From Vicinamibacterales bacterium (GTDB lineage Bacteria > Acidobacteriota > Vicinamibacteria > Vicinamibacterales > UBA8438): a stretch of 64,000 nucleotides of DNA. Both the position numbers and the translations under genes were made by a program. Under the pieces are notes generated by a model that ran no database searches, was not told the DNA's origin, and was given only the letters and a program-made list of their open reading frames with translations. The DNA is taken from assembly GCA_958296065.1 (NCBI GenBank), contig CATQHX010000005.1, positions 1-64,000 on the forward strand. Direction: 5' to 3'. Below, piece after piece: positions 8,511 to 15,995 of this stretch (position 1 is its first letter; the number at the start of each line of letters is the position of its first letter).

Positions 8511-9587
8511 TTATTCCTGGTACTTGCGGCTCTCCAGGTAGAGCGCCAGCAAGGCTTCCCAAGGACGGGCCCGCAGGTTCAGATGCCCGGGCGCGGCTTC
8601 CCAGCGGCGCACCGTCGTCTCAGTGACCTGGATCAGATCCGCGAACTCCGCGACCGAGCAGCCGCACTGCTCGCGCAACGCGGCGACCATCGCGCCCGTG
8701 GGCAGAAATCCGGCCGCCTTGTCGGCGAGGTCGGCTGGTGTGGGCCGCCGCCGCGCGGCGGTCGGGGTCGGCCGTCGATACGTGAGCGCCTTCTTGATCT
8801 GGCGGGATACCGCCGCCGAGTCGCTCGACCTCGCGGCGCCGGCGGCGGGAATCGGTTTCGAATGCGCCGCTACGGGTGCGTTCATTGCGCCCGAGTCAGC
8901 TGCGCTCAACACGGGCGCGCCGTTCGTCGCGGAAGCTTCGAGACCTCCGGCTGCCACCCTGTCGCGTGACGCAGCAGGTTCGGCCGCAACGAGCTCGGTC
9001 TCATCGACGCCGCGCAACAGAAACAGCAGCTCCGGACTGTCGTCCAGCCGACTGCCGACGCCGGAGAGGACGGCTGCCGCATGCTTGCACATCGTCGCTC
9101 CGTCCCCGCATTCGCATGACGCCACCATTTCACCGGGTTGCGGAAAAACCCCGCTGTCGCGATCGGTGACGATCTCGGCGATGTCGTCGGAGAACCGGCC
9201 CTGGCGCAACTCCTGCACCGAGCCGATCCGAGCGGCGCACGCCGTCCCGATGGCGAGCCAGGCGGCTCTCTCGAGTGGCCGTATGTCGAGCGACACATGG
9301 TAGAGCGCCGAGCCGATCACCATCGCGTCGACGCCGCCGGATGCGATTGACAGATGACACACGCAGCCGTTGCGCAAGTAGGCCCTGCCATGCGCCAGAC
9401 GAGCCGCGTATTCGGAGAACGACTCGATGTGCGCGCACCAACGCGTGCCCCAGAAGTTTCTGGCGACAGTGCGCCCCCGCAATTCCACCGGTTGCAGCTT
9501 CACGCCGCGTGCGAGCAGACGGTTTATCTCCGAGACCGTCCGTGCTCGCTGCGCGTCGACGGGAACGTAGCGTGGATACCAGTGCAC
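8511..9587 (-). CDS. SWIM zinc-finger protein with C-terminal HTH domain, 358 aa
   Basis: SWIM domains (CxCxnCxH) bind zinc and occur in DNA-associated proteins, often beside SNF2 helicases. Here C158, C160, C167 and H169 (SCECGDGATMCKH) make the finger. The N-terminal 110 residues (FWGTRWCAHIESFSEYAARL and on) match the usual leader of stand-alone bacterial SWIM proteins. A disordered Ala/Ser/Pro linker (200-290) leads to a C-terminal helix-turn-helix at about 300-345 (CSVAEFADLIQVTETTVRRW), which resembles an XRE-type domain. No SNF2 helicase is adjacent, so the usual partner is absent. The HTH appendage suggests DNA targeting; that is inference. Confidence 0.85.
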   Translation of the reverse strand: MHWYPRYVPVDAQRARTVSEINRLLARGVKLQPVELRGRTVARNFWGTRWCAHIESFSEYAARLAHGRAYLRNGCVCHLSIASGGVDAMVIGSALYHVSLDIRPLERAAWLAIGTACAARIGSVQELRQGRFSDDIAEIVTDRDSGVFPQPGEMVASCECGDGATMCKHAAAVLSGVGSRLDDSPELLFLLRGVDETELVAAEPAASRDRVAAGGLEASATNGAPVLSAADSGAMNAPVAAHSKPIPAAGAARSSDSAAVSRQIKKALTYRRPTPTAARRRPTPADLADKAAGFLPTGAMVAALREQCGCSVAEFADLIQVTETTVRRWEAAPGHLNLRARPWEALLALYLESRKYQE

Positions 9588-9707
9588 TCGCAGAACCTGT
9601 TGTTACGACCGCCGGGTTCCACACGCGGGCATGTGTTGCCGTCGCCGGACACGAAGGTGATGCCCCTTGTATTGCTGCCGCCGCGGCCGTCTATCGTTTC
9701 AAGATCC

Positions 9708-9920
9708 TTACAACCCTGCAGCAGGGACGAGTTCAACCTCGTCTCGCGTCACCAGAATCGGTCGCCGGCCGCGCCAGCACTCGCTGTCGACGCGAACTTC
9801 GTAGAGGCCGTCCGAATCGTTCATGAACGTGACGGTGCCGGTCAGGCCCTCCAAGGGCGACGGTCGGATCAAGCGCACTCGCGAACCGACCGATACGCCA
9901 GCGCATGTGGATTCGCTCAT
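9708..9920 (-). CDS. small SH3/KOW-like barrel protein, 70 aa
   Basis: The sequence VGSRVRLIRPSPLEGLTGTV, followed by YEVRVDS and VELVPA, looks like a KOW or SH3-like five-strand barrel such as those found in nucleic-acid-binding adaptors. GAGGAAG upstream of the ATG supports expression. It lies upstream of the SWIM gene on the same strand (120 bp apart), so they may share a transcript. No enzyme motif is present. The fold call is from pattern only. Confidence 0.55.
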   Translation of the reverse strand: MSESTCAGVSVGSRVRLIRPSPLEGLTGTVTFMNDSDGLYEVRVDSECWRGRRPILVTRDEVELVPAAGL

Positions 9921-9990
9921 ATAAGACTTCCTCGCATGGGCGCCCCACTGCTCCCGAGGAGGATATTTGTGTAATGCTATAGCACATCAT
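9921..9990 (-). promoter_or_regulatory. AT-rich upstream region with 10-bp palindrome
   Basis: This is a conspicuously AT-rich patch in GC-rich surroundings. It contains the perfect palindrome TGCTATAGCA (9975-9984) about 55 bp upstream of the small SH3-like gene. It plausibly holds the promoter and an operator for the minus-strand pair. No clear -35 box is seen. Confidence 0.35.
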
Positions 9991-10378
9991 CGCGACGATA
10001 TGATATGGATAGGAGAGCCGTCGTCCACAGAAACTGTGGAAAACCCTGTTGAAGGACTGCTCCCGAACGCCTTCGCCGTCGTGCAGTTGCGGCGCGGTTT
10101 AGCGTTTTGCACTTCCACCGGGCAGGAGCCTCGCTCTGGCCGCCGTACGGGCCGGGCTCGACGGCTCGGTGCAGAGGTCCGGCTCCCGGTCTCAGCAGCG
10201 ATGACGGGTCTGACACGCTGGCAGTAAAGCGAAGCCCTGCGGACGAGTCGCGGCGAGAGCAGACCGCTCACGACGTTCCCGTCTGAGCTTCGCGGAACGG
10301 AAGCGCCCAACGCCGGAGCACCGTCTCGCAGCCGAGGGCGGCCTCGACCGCGCGACCCCGACGGAGTCCGCACCAGTG
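9991..10378. other. stretch without a supportable gene
   Basis: About 390 bp lie between the regulatory patch and the AlpA remnant. Only Arg-rich frames are present; it may be decayed island DNA. Confidence 0.3.
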
Positions 10379-10456
10379 ATCGGACCGAAGGCCACTGGCT
10401 GGTGCGAGGACGAGGTGCGGCGCTACGTCCAGACGCGTCCGAGCTGCCGCCGGCGG
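10379..10456 (+). pseudogene. AlpA remnant (C-terminal wing only)
   Basis: In frame this reads IGPKATGWCEDEVRRYVQTR. It is nearly the wing segment IGPKATGWYEDEVQNYIETR of the AlpA gene at 8166. The upstream helix-turn-helix part cannot be read in any frame and there is no start codon. It is therefore the decayed 3' part of a third AlpA gene, beside the integrase. Confidence 0.65.
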
Positions 10457-10639
10457 ACGTCTCAACGTAGCTGGTGTCGACCGCCCGCGGAAGCGCCTGT
10501 GCAGCCTCACCCGGGCGGCGAGCCCCATCCCGCTGGACGGAAGGAGCGGTAGGACCGACGACCGATTCGTCGATGGTTTTCCTTCCAAGAGCCTGCCATT
10601 GAGCCGGGCACTGTGTTGTGCCGACGGTGTCAGGGAACG

Positions 10640-11893
10640 TCAGCCCGCCGCCGGCGCAGTTGCGGCCTGCCGGCATGGCCCGTCCAGATAGCGCATCCAG
10701 TCGTCCATCAGCCGGCGGCGCCGCGCGAACAGGTCCGAGCGCGCATACGCCGCCTCGGTCTGGTTCCGCACCACGTGCGCCAACGCCGCTTCGATCACCT
10801 CCCGCGGATGGTCCGTCCGCTCCGACGCCCAATCCCGAAACGACGAGCGGAAGCCGTGAGGCACCGCCCCGATACCCAACGCCTTGAGCAGCCCCGACAG
10901 CGTCGCGTTGTGGAACGGCTTGCCGCGCCGGCTCGGAAAAACCAGTTCCGCGGGTGCGACCCGTGTCGAGTCCGCCCGAAGCCGACGGGCCTGGTCGAGG
11001 ACCTCGACCGCCCGGTTGCACAGCGGCACACGGTGCTCCCGCCCGGTCTTCATCCGCGCGGCAGCGACCGTCCACACCCGCGCGCCGATGTCCATCTCGC
11101 CCCAGGTCGCCAGTCGAACCTCGCTGGAACGCGCCGCCGTCAGCACCAGCAGCTCGAAGACCAGCTTCAGGCCCACACCCGCCGCCGAGCCGCGTACCGC
11201 TGCAATCGCCCCGGCGACCTCGCCATGCGGAAGCGCCCGCTGGTGCCGCACCACAACCGGCCGCTTCGGCAGCGCCGCCGTAACCGCATCGCCCGCCGGG
11301 TTGTCGTTGCGGTACCCTTGCGCGATGGCCCACTTCATGACCGCGCCGATGCGCTGGCGCACCTGTTGCGCCGTGGCGTGCTTGCGCGTCCAGATGGGCT
11401 GCAGCACCGCCATCACGTCGGCGCTCGTCACCCGGTCGATGCCCTTGCCGCCCAGACGCGGGTATGCGTACTCGCCCAGCGTCGCCCGCCACCGGTGCGC
11501 GTTGCTGCCCCCGGCCTTCCACGCCGGGCCGTGGATCGCGAGCACCTTGTCGACCGCCTCTTCGAAGGTCGGGATGCCGGGGGCGCGGCGTTCGCCGGCG
11601 CGCGGGTCGCCGCCCGCGCGGGCGAGCTTGCGGTTGGCCAGCGCCTGCTCGCGCGCTTCCGCCAACGGCACCAGCGCGAAGCTGCCGAGGCCGAGCGCGC
11701 GCAGCTTGCCGTGGACGACGAGCCGCTGCACCCAGCGGCGCGCCCCGGACGGCTCGACGTGCAGGTACAGTCCGTTGCCGTCGCAGTATCTGCCGGGGTG
11801 GGCGACGGTGCGGCAGAAGGCGGCCGAGAGCGCCTTGTGGGGATGGGGGCCTCTGGGCTTGGTCTTTCGGGAGCTGTCGGTGGGGTGTTCCAT
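10640..11893 (-). CDS. P4-type tyrosine integrase, 417 aa
   Basis: This is a site-specific recombinase that inserts or excises a genomic island. Residues about 18-105 are the DUF4102 arm-binding domain (GLYLHVEPSGARRWVQRLVV), 108-195 the SAM-like core-binding domain, and 205-395 the catalytic domain. The catalytic set is complete: R255, K282, H346-x-x-R349 (HGFRS), H373 and the nucleophile Y383. Length is normal for P4-like integrases. Such genes usually sit at one end of their island next to the attachment site, so the edge is probably near 11.9-12.0 kb. The three AlpA modules to the left fit excision control. No tRNA target was seen on the right side. Confidence 0.93.
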   Translation of the reverse strand: MEHPTDSSRKTKPRGPHPHKALSAAFCRTVAHPGRYCDGNGLYLHVEPSGARRWVQRLVVHGKLRALGLGSFALVPLAEAREQALANRKLARAGGDPRAGERRAPGIPTFEEAVDKVLAIHGPAWKAGGSNAHRWRATLGEYAYPRLGGKGIDRVTSADVMAVLQPIWTRKHATAQQVRQRIGAVMKWAIAQGYRNDNPAGDAVTAALPKRPVVVRHQRALPHGEVAGAIAAVRGSAAGVGLKLVFELLVLTAARSSEVRLATWGEMDIGARVWTVAAARMKTGREHRVPLCNRAVEVLDQARRLRADSTRVAPAELVFPSRRGKPFHNATLSGLLKALGIGAVPHGFRSSFRDWASERTDHPREVIEAALAHVVRNQTEAAYARSDLFARRRRLMDDWMRYLDGPCRQAATAPAAG

Positions 11894-11918
11894 GTGCTAT
11901 TCCATGTACAATTCGATC

Positions 11919-12010
11919 CTGGAACAGGGCGCACCAAGCTGGCCCGAACTGGACGGCACGACGGGCGGCCGTGTTCCAGTAACCCTATTTTACAGGGGTA
12001 TTTACCCTGG
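11919..12010 (-). promoter_or_regulatory. integrase upstream region with inverted repeat
   Basis: CTGGAACA (11919-11926) and TGTTCCAG (11972-11979) form an 8-bp inverted repeat. Beside it is an AT-rich patch that on the minus strand reads TGTAAAATAG, a plausible -10 for the integrase. It may also contain integrase arm or core sites. The assignment is inference. Confidence 0.35.
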
Positions 12011-12060
12011 TGGATGCTGAACGTGACCGGACGTGAATGAACGATCTGGAATGGCCGTTC

Positions 12061-12146
12061 GTGGTGAAACCCCGCGTCGCACCGAGAACGGCGAGGCGCC
12101 CGCGTGGCAAGGTGCGACGAGGAAGCATATTGGCCATATTCGACCG
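12061..12146 (+). repeat. 86-bp dispersed repeat, copy A
   Basis: This copy matches 15030-15115 in inverted orientation, ungapped over 86 bp with six differences. It contains a 9-bp inverted repeat, CGTCGCACC (12075-12083) and GGTGCGACG (12111-12119). Near its end is a palindromic core TGGCCA, which is TGCGCA in copy B. It is not part of a credible gene, although it is open for about 30 codons in both copies. It lies just outside the integrase promoter. Confidence 0.88.
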
Positions 12147-12214
12147 CCGCGGCAGCGCGGTCGCCTGGCAACGGGCAGCCGCACCGGTCCGCCGTACGGA
12201 CAGGCCCCGCCTCG

Positions 12215-13495
12215 TCAGCGCGGCACGTCGGGAAAGCGCGGGCGTCCGGGCTCGAGCTGCGTGCCGAGCGAGTTGAGCGCGATCGACACCATCCGGTAGC
12301 CGGCAACCGTGACTACCACATCGATCAGCTCGGGCTCACCGTAGCGCGCGGACAGCGCCCGCCAGGTCGCGTCCGAGATGGTGTCCTCGCGGTGCAGCTC
12401 GTCGGTCGCCCGGATGAGCGCGGCCTCGAACGGATCCCAGCCGGGCGCGTCCGCACCGATTGCGATCCGCCGGACCTCGTCATCGGTCATACCGATGCGG
12501 CGCGCGACGCGCACGTGCTGCGACCACTCGTACTCCGACCCGCAGAGCCAGCCGATCCGCAGGATCAGGATCTCGCGTGCGCGCGCGGACAGCGTGGCAC
12601 CCGTCCGGATGTAGGCCGACTGCACCGCCCGCGGGCGGAAGAAGACCGGATGGCGCGCCAGCGTGGCGTAGAGATTGAGCACCGGGCCGCCCGCGTCGCC
12701 GGGATCGAGCAGGCCGCGGACCTCGTCCGACCAGGCCTCCCTCGGAAGCGGATCGAGCCTTGGCGTGTCGAGACGCAGGGGAGTCGCTCCCGCCGGCCCC
12801 ATGGTGCGCTCGACGTCCGGCAGTCGATCGGCGAAGCGCTCGTCCGGCTGCACGCCGAGGCTGTTGGCCAGCATCGCCAGGAGGATGTACTCCGCGCCGC
12901 TGAAGATGGTGTCGATGAGCTGCGGCACGTTGTAGCGGGTCGCCAGCTCGCCCCACGAGGCGTCGCTCAGGAACGCGTCGCGGTACAGCTCGTCGGTGGC
13001 CCGCAGCATCAGGCCGTCCCACGCACCCCATCCGGCGTCGGGCCCTTCCGCCACCCGGCGGAGGTCGTCGTCCCCCAGGCCGAAGTCGCGCGCCTCGGCG
13101 GCCAGCTCCGCCCACAACGCGTCGGATCGGCACAGCCAGGCGGCGCGCAGTCCCATCAGGAGCTGGTCGACGGCGGGCACCATCGTCCGCTGGCGCAGGT
13201 AGGCGGCAAGCGGTCCGAGACCGTGCAGCGCGGGGGGATGCCGGGCCAGCGTCCGCAGCAGGCTCGTCGCCCGCTCCGGAGCCACGCCGAACGACTCGAT
13301 GCCGCGCCGCACTTCCGCGCTCCAGGCGGCGGCAGCGGTGGGATCGACAGGCTCGACACGCGGCACTGGACGCAGCTGTTCAGTGCCGCGGAGGCCTTCC
13401 TCCGTTCCGTCCCCCGGGCGCGCGCCTGCCGCGGCCTCGGCGGGTGCGACGGTCAGCGCGATGCAGAACGTGGCGATCGTCAACAGGCACCGCAT
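12215..13495 (-). CDS. secreted two-domain carboxymuconolactone-decarboxylase-like protein, 426 aa
   Basis: CMD/AhpD-like domains are all-helical and occur in decarboxylases and peroxide-defence proteins. Two tandem copies are visible: one around residues 60-230 (TRYNVPQLIDTIFSGAEYIL) and one around 245-420 (LRIGWLCGSEYEWSQHVRVA). The second carries the typical EYxWxxH pattern, whereas the first has diverged (AAWLCRSDALW). The start at 13495 is set by GGAG with proper spacing and gives a signal peptide ending in AEAAAGA. A periplasmic location is therefore likely. The substrate is unknown. An upstream toxin fragment ends 11 bp before the start. Confidence 0.8.
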   Translation of the reverse strand: MRCLLTIATFCIALTVAPAEAAAGARPGDGTEEGLRGTEQLRPVPRVEPVDPTAAAAWSAEVRRGIESFGVAPERATSLLRTLARHPPALHGLGPLAAYLRQRTMVPAVDQLLMGLRAAWLCRSDALWAELAAEARDFGLGDDDLRRVAEGPDAGWGAWDGLMLRATDELYRDAFLSDASWGELATRYNVPQLIDTIFSGAEYILLAMLANSLGVQPDERFADRLPDVERTMGPAGATPLRLDTPRLDPLPREAWSDEVRGLLDPGDAGGPVLNLYATLARHPVFFRPRAVQSAYIRTGATLSARAREILILRIGWLCGSEYEWSQHVRVARRIGMTDDEVRRIAIGADAPGWDPFEAALIRATDELHREDTISDATWRALSARYGEPELIDVVVTVAGYRMVSIALNSLGTQLEPGRPRFPDVPR

Positions 13496-13505
13496 CGTCT
13501 TGCTC

Positions 13506-13712
13506 CTACCAATACTCGACATCGAGCCCCCCGATCCGGGCAAAGCCCCGCCGGTCACGCATCGCGACAGCATAGCCGAGCCGCACCGCGGTCGCTGCGA
13601 TGATCAGGTCGTGCGCGCCCATCGGCAGTCCCTGCCGTCCGAGATCGACGGCGATGTTCGCGTGGATCGCCGCCGTCTCGAGGTCGACCGAGAGGTCGCC
13701 ATACTCAATCGC
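13506..13712 (-). pseudogene. VapC-type PIN-domain toxin fragment (C-terminal half)
   Basis: The frame reads EYGDLSVDLETAAIHANIAV, then GRQGLPMGAHDLIIAATAVR and a terminal VEYW. These are the second half of a VapC ribonuclease, including the acidic residue of the GAxDLxIAA motif. The N-terminal half with the first catalytic Asp is absent; upstream codons are Pro/Arg-rich filler. No antitoxin gene is upstream. It is a non-functional remnant. Confidence 0.68.
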
Positions 13713-13903
13713 CCGAGGACGCGGCGGAGCCCCATCCGCGGCGGCGCAGTCAGACCAGGAGAACCTGCCTTTTGGCCCTTCCTGTCGAGCGAACGGCGGA
13801 ACCCCATCGGCCGCGCCGCTTCCCATTGTGCAGCGCGGCCGTTTTCTGACAACATTCGGCTCGCTGCGCCAGATGGCAGTGCAACGAACGGGAGGATGAA
13901 ACC

Positions 13904-14560
13904 GTGCGCCTCATACGACTCGTTCCGGCCGCGTTGATCCTGTGCGTTCCGGCGCCGCTGCTGGCCCAGGGGTGGGCCGAGTACGCGAGCCGGGCCGACT
14001 TCTTCAGCGTCAACCTTCCCGGAGAACCGTCCGTGGAAGAGATCACCTTCACCTCGGAGTACGAGGCCGAGTTCCCGGCCCGGGTGCACGCCTACGAGGA
14101 CGGAGCGACCGGCTACTCGATCACCGTGGTCGACTACACCGCGGCCGAGCGCATCCACACGGAGCGCGCGAAGGACTGCCCGCCCGACGTGCACACCGGT
14201 TGCACCGGAGCGTACTACACGGGCGTCGGGTCGTGGATCGTCGACGTGCGCGGCGCCATCGACTACGCGACGTGGCAGATCCTGCAACGCGACGCGACGC
14301 CGACGTTCTTCGGCTGGAACTTCGTGGATCTGGTCGAGGGACGTCACCTGCAACTCACCAACGCGGACGGCTCCCGCACCTTCGCCGCGATCTACATGCA
14401 CGAGAACCGCCTGTACATCCTGGAGGCGACGTCGCCGGCGGGCCGCCCGGGAGCGGAGCTGTTCCAGCAGTCGCTGCGCTTTCTGGACGCCGACGGCAAC
14501 GGCATCCGCTACGAGTCGGTGTACACCAACGGCTTTCCCCCACCTGCCCGAGTCCGATGA
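13904..14560 (+). CDS. secreted hypothetical protein, 218 aa
   Basis: A GTG start is preceded by GGGAGG at about 9 nt. Residues 1-22 form a signal peptide ending LLAQG. The mature part has the look of a small periplasmic beta-rich domain (FFSVNLPGEPSVEEITFTSE), a pattern I have seen in uncharacterised acidobacterial and proteobacterial secreted proteins. Two cysteines (DCPPDVHTGC) may form a disulfide. Its stop overlaps the ATG of the DUF6152 gene by 4 bp, so the two are co-translated. No enzymatic motif is visible. Confidence 0.72.
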   Translation: MRLIRLVPAALILCVPAPLLAQGWAEYASRADFFSVNLPGEPSVEEITFTSEYEAEFPARVHAYEDGATGYSITVVDYTAAERIHTERAKDCPPDVHTGCTGAYYTGVGSWIVDVRGAIDYATWQILQRDATPTFFGWNFVDLVEGRHLQLTNADGSRTFAAIYMHENRLYILEATSPAGRPGAELFQQSLRFLDADGNGIRYESVYTNGFPPPARVR

Positions 14561-14955
14561 TGACTTCCAAGATCTCGACCATCGCGGCTGTCCTCGCGGT
14601 TTCCCTCGTCGTCCCGGCCGGGGCGCACCATTCGCACGGCAACTACGAGCTGAGCGACTTCACCCACGTGGAGGGCACGGTCACCGAAGTGCACTGGATC
14701 AACCCGCACTCCTGGATCTTCATGGAGGTGCCCGGCGACAACGGCGAGGAGCCCGCCCTGTGGGCCATGGAGGCCACCAACCCCACGGGGCTCGCCAGGA
14801 ACGGCATCGAGCGCAACTTCGTTCTGCCGGGAGATCCCGTCCAGGTGCGCTGCCATCGGCTGAAGGACGGCTCGGACGGCTGCCTGCTCGGGTTCGTCAC
14901 CCCGCTGCACGGCGACCCGGCGCGCGGCCACGGCATCGAGAAGGAGTGGGACTGA
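14557..14955 (+). CDS. DUF6152 family secreted protein, 132 aa
   Basis: This matches the DUF6152 pattern: signal peptide, then AHHSHGNYELSDF, a TVTEVHWINPHSWIFMEV strand pair and a terminal domain with HRLKDGSDGCLLGF. These small periplasmic proteins are common in acidobacteria and proteobacteria and have no assigned function. The His-rich N-terminus of the mature protein could bind metal. The ATGA overlap with the preceding gene and shared secretion suggest a two-protein unit. A second in-frame ATG immediately follows the first and could be the true start. Confidence 0.85.
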   Translation: MMTSKISTIAAVLAVSLVVPAGAHHSHGNYELSDFTHVEGTVTEVHWINPHSWIFMEVPGDNGEEPALWAMEATNPTGLARNGIERNFVLPGDPVQVRCHRLKDGSDGCLLGFVTPLHGDPARGHGIEKEWD

Positions 14956-15029
14956 GGGCTGTCAGCAGCCCGTCGCAAAGCCCGCTGCATTCGAACGGCG
15001 ATGCATCCCGCGTGGACTGCGTTGCTCCT

Positions 15030-15115
15030 CGGTCGAATATGCGCAATATGCTTCCTCGTCGCGCCTTGCCAAGCGGGCGCCTCACCGTTCTCGGTGCGAC
15101 GCGGGGTTTCGCCAC
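15030..15115 (-). repeat. 86-bp dispersed repeat, copy B (inverted)
   Basis: This is the inverted partner of 12061-12146, about 93% identical. The right arm of the internal stem has one change (GGCGCGACG) that gives an A:C mismatch. The palindromic core reads TGCGCA instead of TGGCCA. It ends about 22 bp before the SDR start codon, so it occupies that gene's promoter zone; a TAGAAT -10-like box follows at about 15123. Confidence 0.88.
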
Positions 15116-15137
15116 GGACTGCTAGAATCGGCACCCG

Positions 15138-15929
15138 ATGGCGGGCATCGACGTCTCTTCTCTCTTCTCGCTGTCCGGCAAGGTGGCGCTGGTCACCGGC
15201 GGCTCGCGGGGCATCGGCCGCATGATGGCCGAGGGGCTGGTTCAGGCCGGCGCCACCGTCTATGTCTCCTCCCGCAAGCCGGATGCCTGCGACCGGACGG
15301 CAGCCGAGCTCTCCGCGCTGGGACCGTGCCGCTCGCTGCCGGCGGACGTGGCAACGGAGGACGGACGGGCCGCCCTCGTCGAGGCCATCGGCGCGCGCGA
15401 GCCGCGCCTGCACATCCTGATCAACAACGCCGGGGCGGCCTGGGGCGCGCCGTACGCCGAGTACCCGGCGTCGGCGTTCGACAAGGTTCTTCGGCTCAAC
15501 GTGGCGGCGCCGTTCCTGCTGACGCGCGACCTGACGCCGCTGCTCGAGCGCGGCGCGGCGGACGGCGACCCGGCCCGCGTCATCAACGTCGGGTCGATGG
15601 ACGGCCTGCACGTGCAGCAACGCGTCGGGACCGGCACGTTCGCCTACTCGGCGAGCAAGGCGGCCGTGCATCACCTGACGCGCACGCTGGCGGTCGAGCT
15701 CGGCCCCCGCAACATCACGGTGAACGCCGTCGCCCCCGGGTTCTTCGAGAGCCGGATGACGGCCGACGTGCTGCAACGGCACGGCGCGGACATCACCGCC
15801 GCCTGCCCGCTCGGACGCATCGGGCGGCCCGAGGAGATGGCCGGCATCGCCATCTATCTCGCCTCGCGCGCCGGGGCGTACACCAACGGCGCGGTAATAC
15901 CGGTGGACGGCGGCACGTTGCTCACGTGA
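15138..15929 (+). CDS. short-chain dehydrogenase/reductase, 263 aa
   Basis: This is a classical NAD(P)-dependent SDR. The cofactor loop TGGSRGIG is at 20-27, NNAG at 96-99, and the catalytic S153, Y170, K174 (YSASK) are all present. The C-terminal PVDGGTLLT is typical. The Arg-containing TGGSRGIG loop and SSRKPDA after strand 2 favour NADPH. The family includes 3-oxoacyl-ACP reductases and gluconate 5-dehydrogenases, so the substrate is open. The acyl-CoA ligase 66 bp downstream on the same strand suggests a joint role in acid or alcohol oxidation. Confidence 0.93.
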   Translation: MAGIDVSSLFSLSGKVALVTGGSRGIGRMMAEGLVQAGATVYVSSRKPDACDRTAAELSALGPCRSLPADVATEDGRAALVEAIGAREPRLHILINNAGAAWGAPYAEYPASAFDKVLRLNVAAPFLLTRDLTPLLERGAADGDPARVINVGSMDGLHVQQRVGTGTFAYSASKAAVHHLTRTLAVELGPRNITVNAVAPGFFESRMTADVLQRHGADITAACPLGRIGRPEEMAGIAIYLASRAGAYTNGAVIPVDGGTLLT

Positions 15930-15995
15930 AACCCCGGCCCGAGAGCCGCGCGACACGCGGCGGGGCCCAGCCCGCGCGATGCGCCGGAGAGGACG

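Noticed and set aside
11894-12200. possible tRNA or tmRNA attachment target next to the integrase
   Set aside because: No cloverleaf or T-loop consensus could be found by eye; the target remains unknown.
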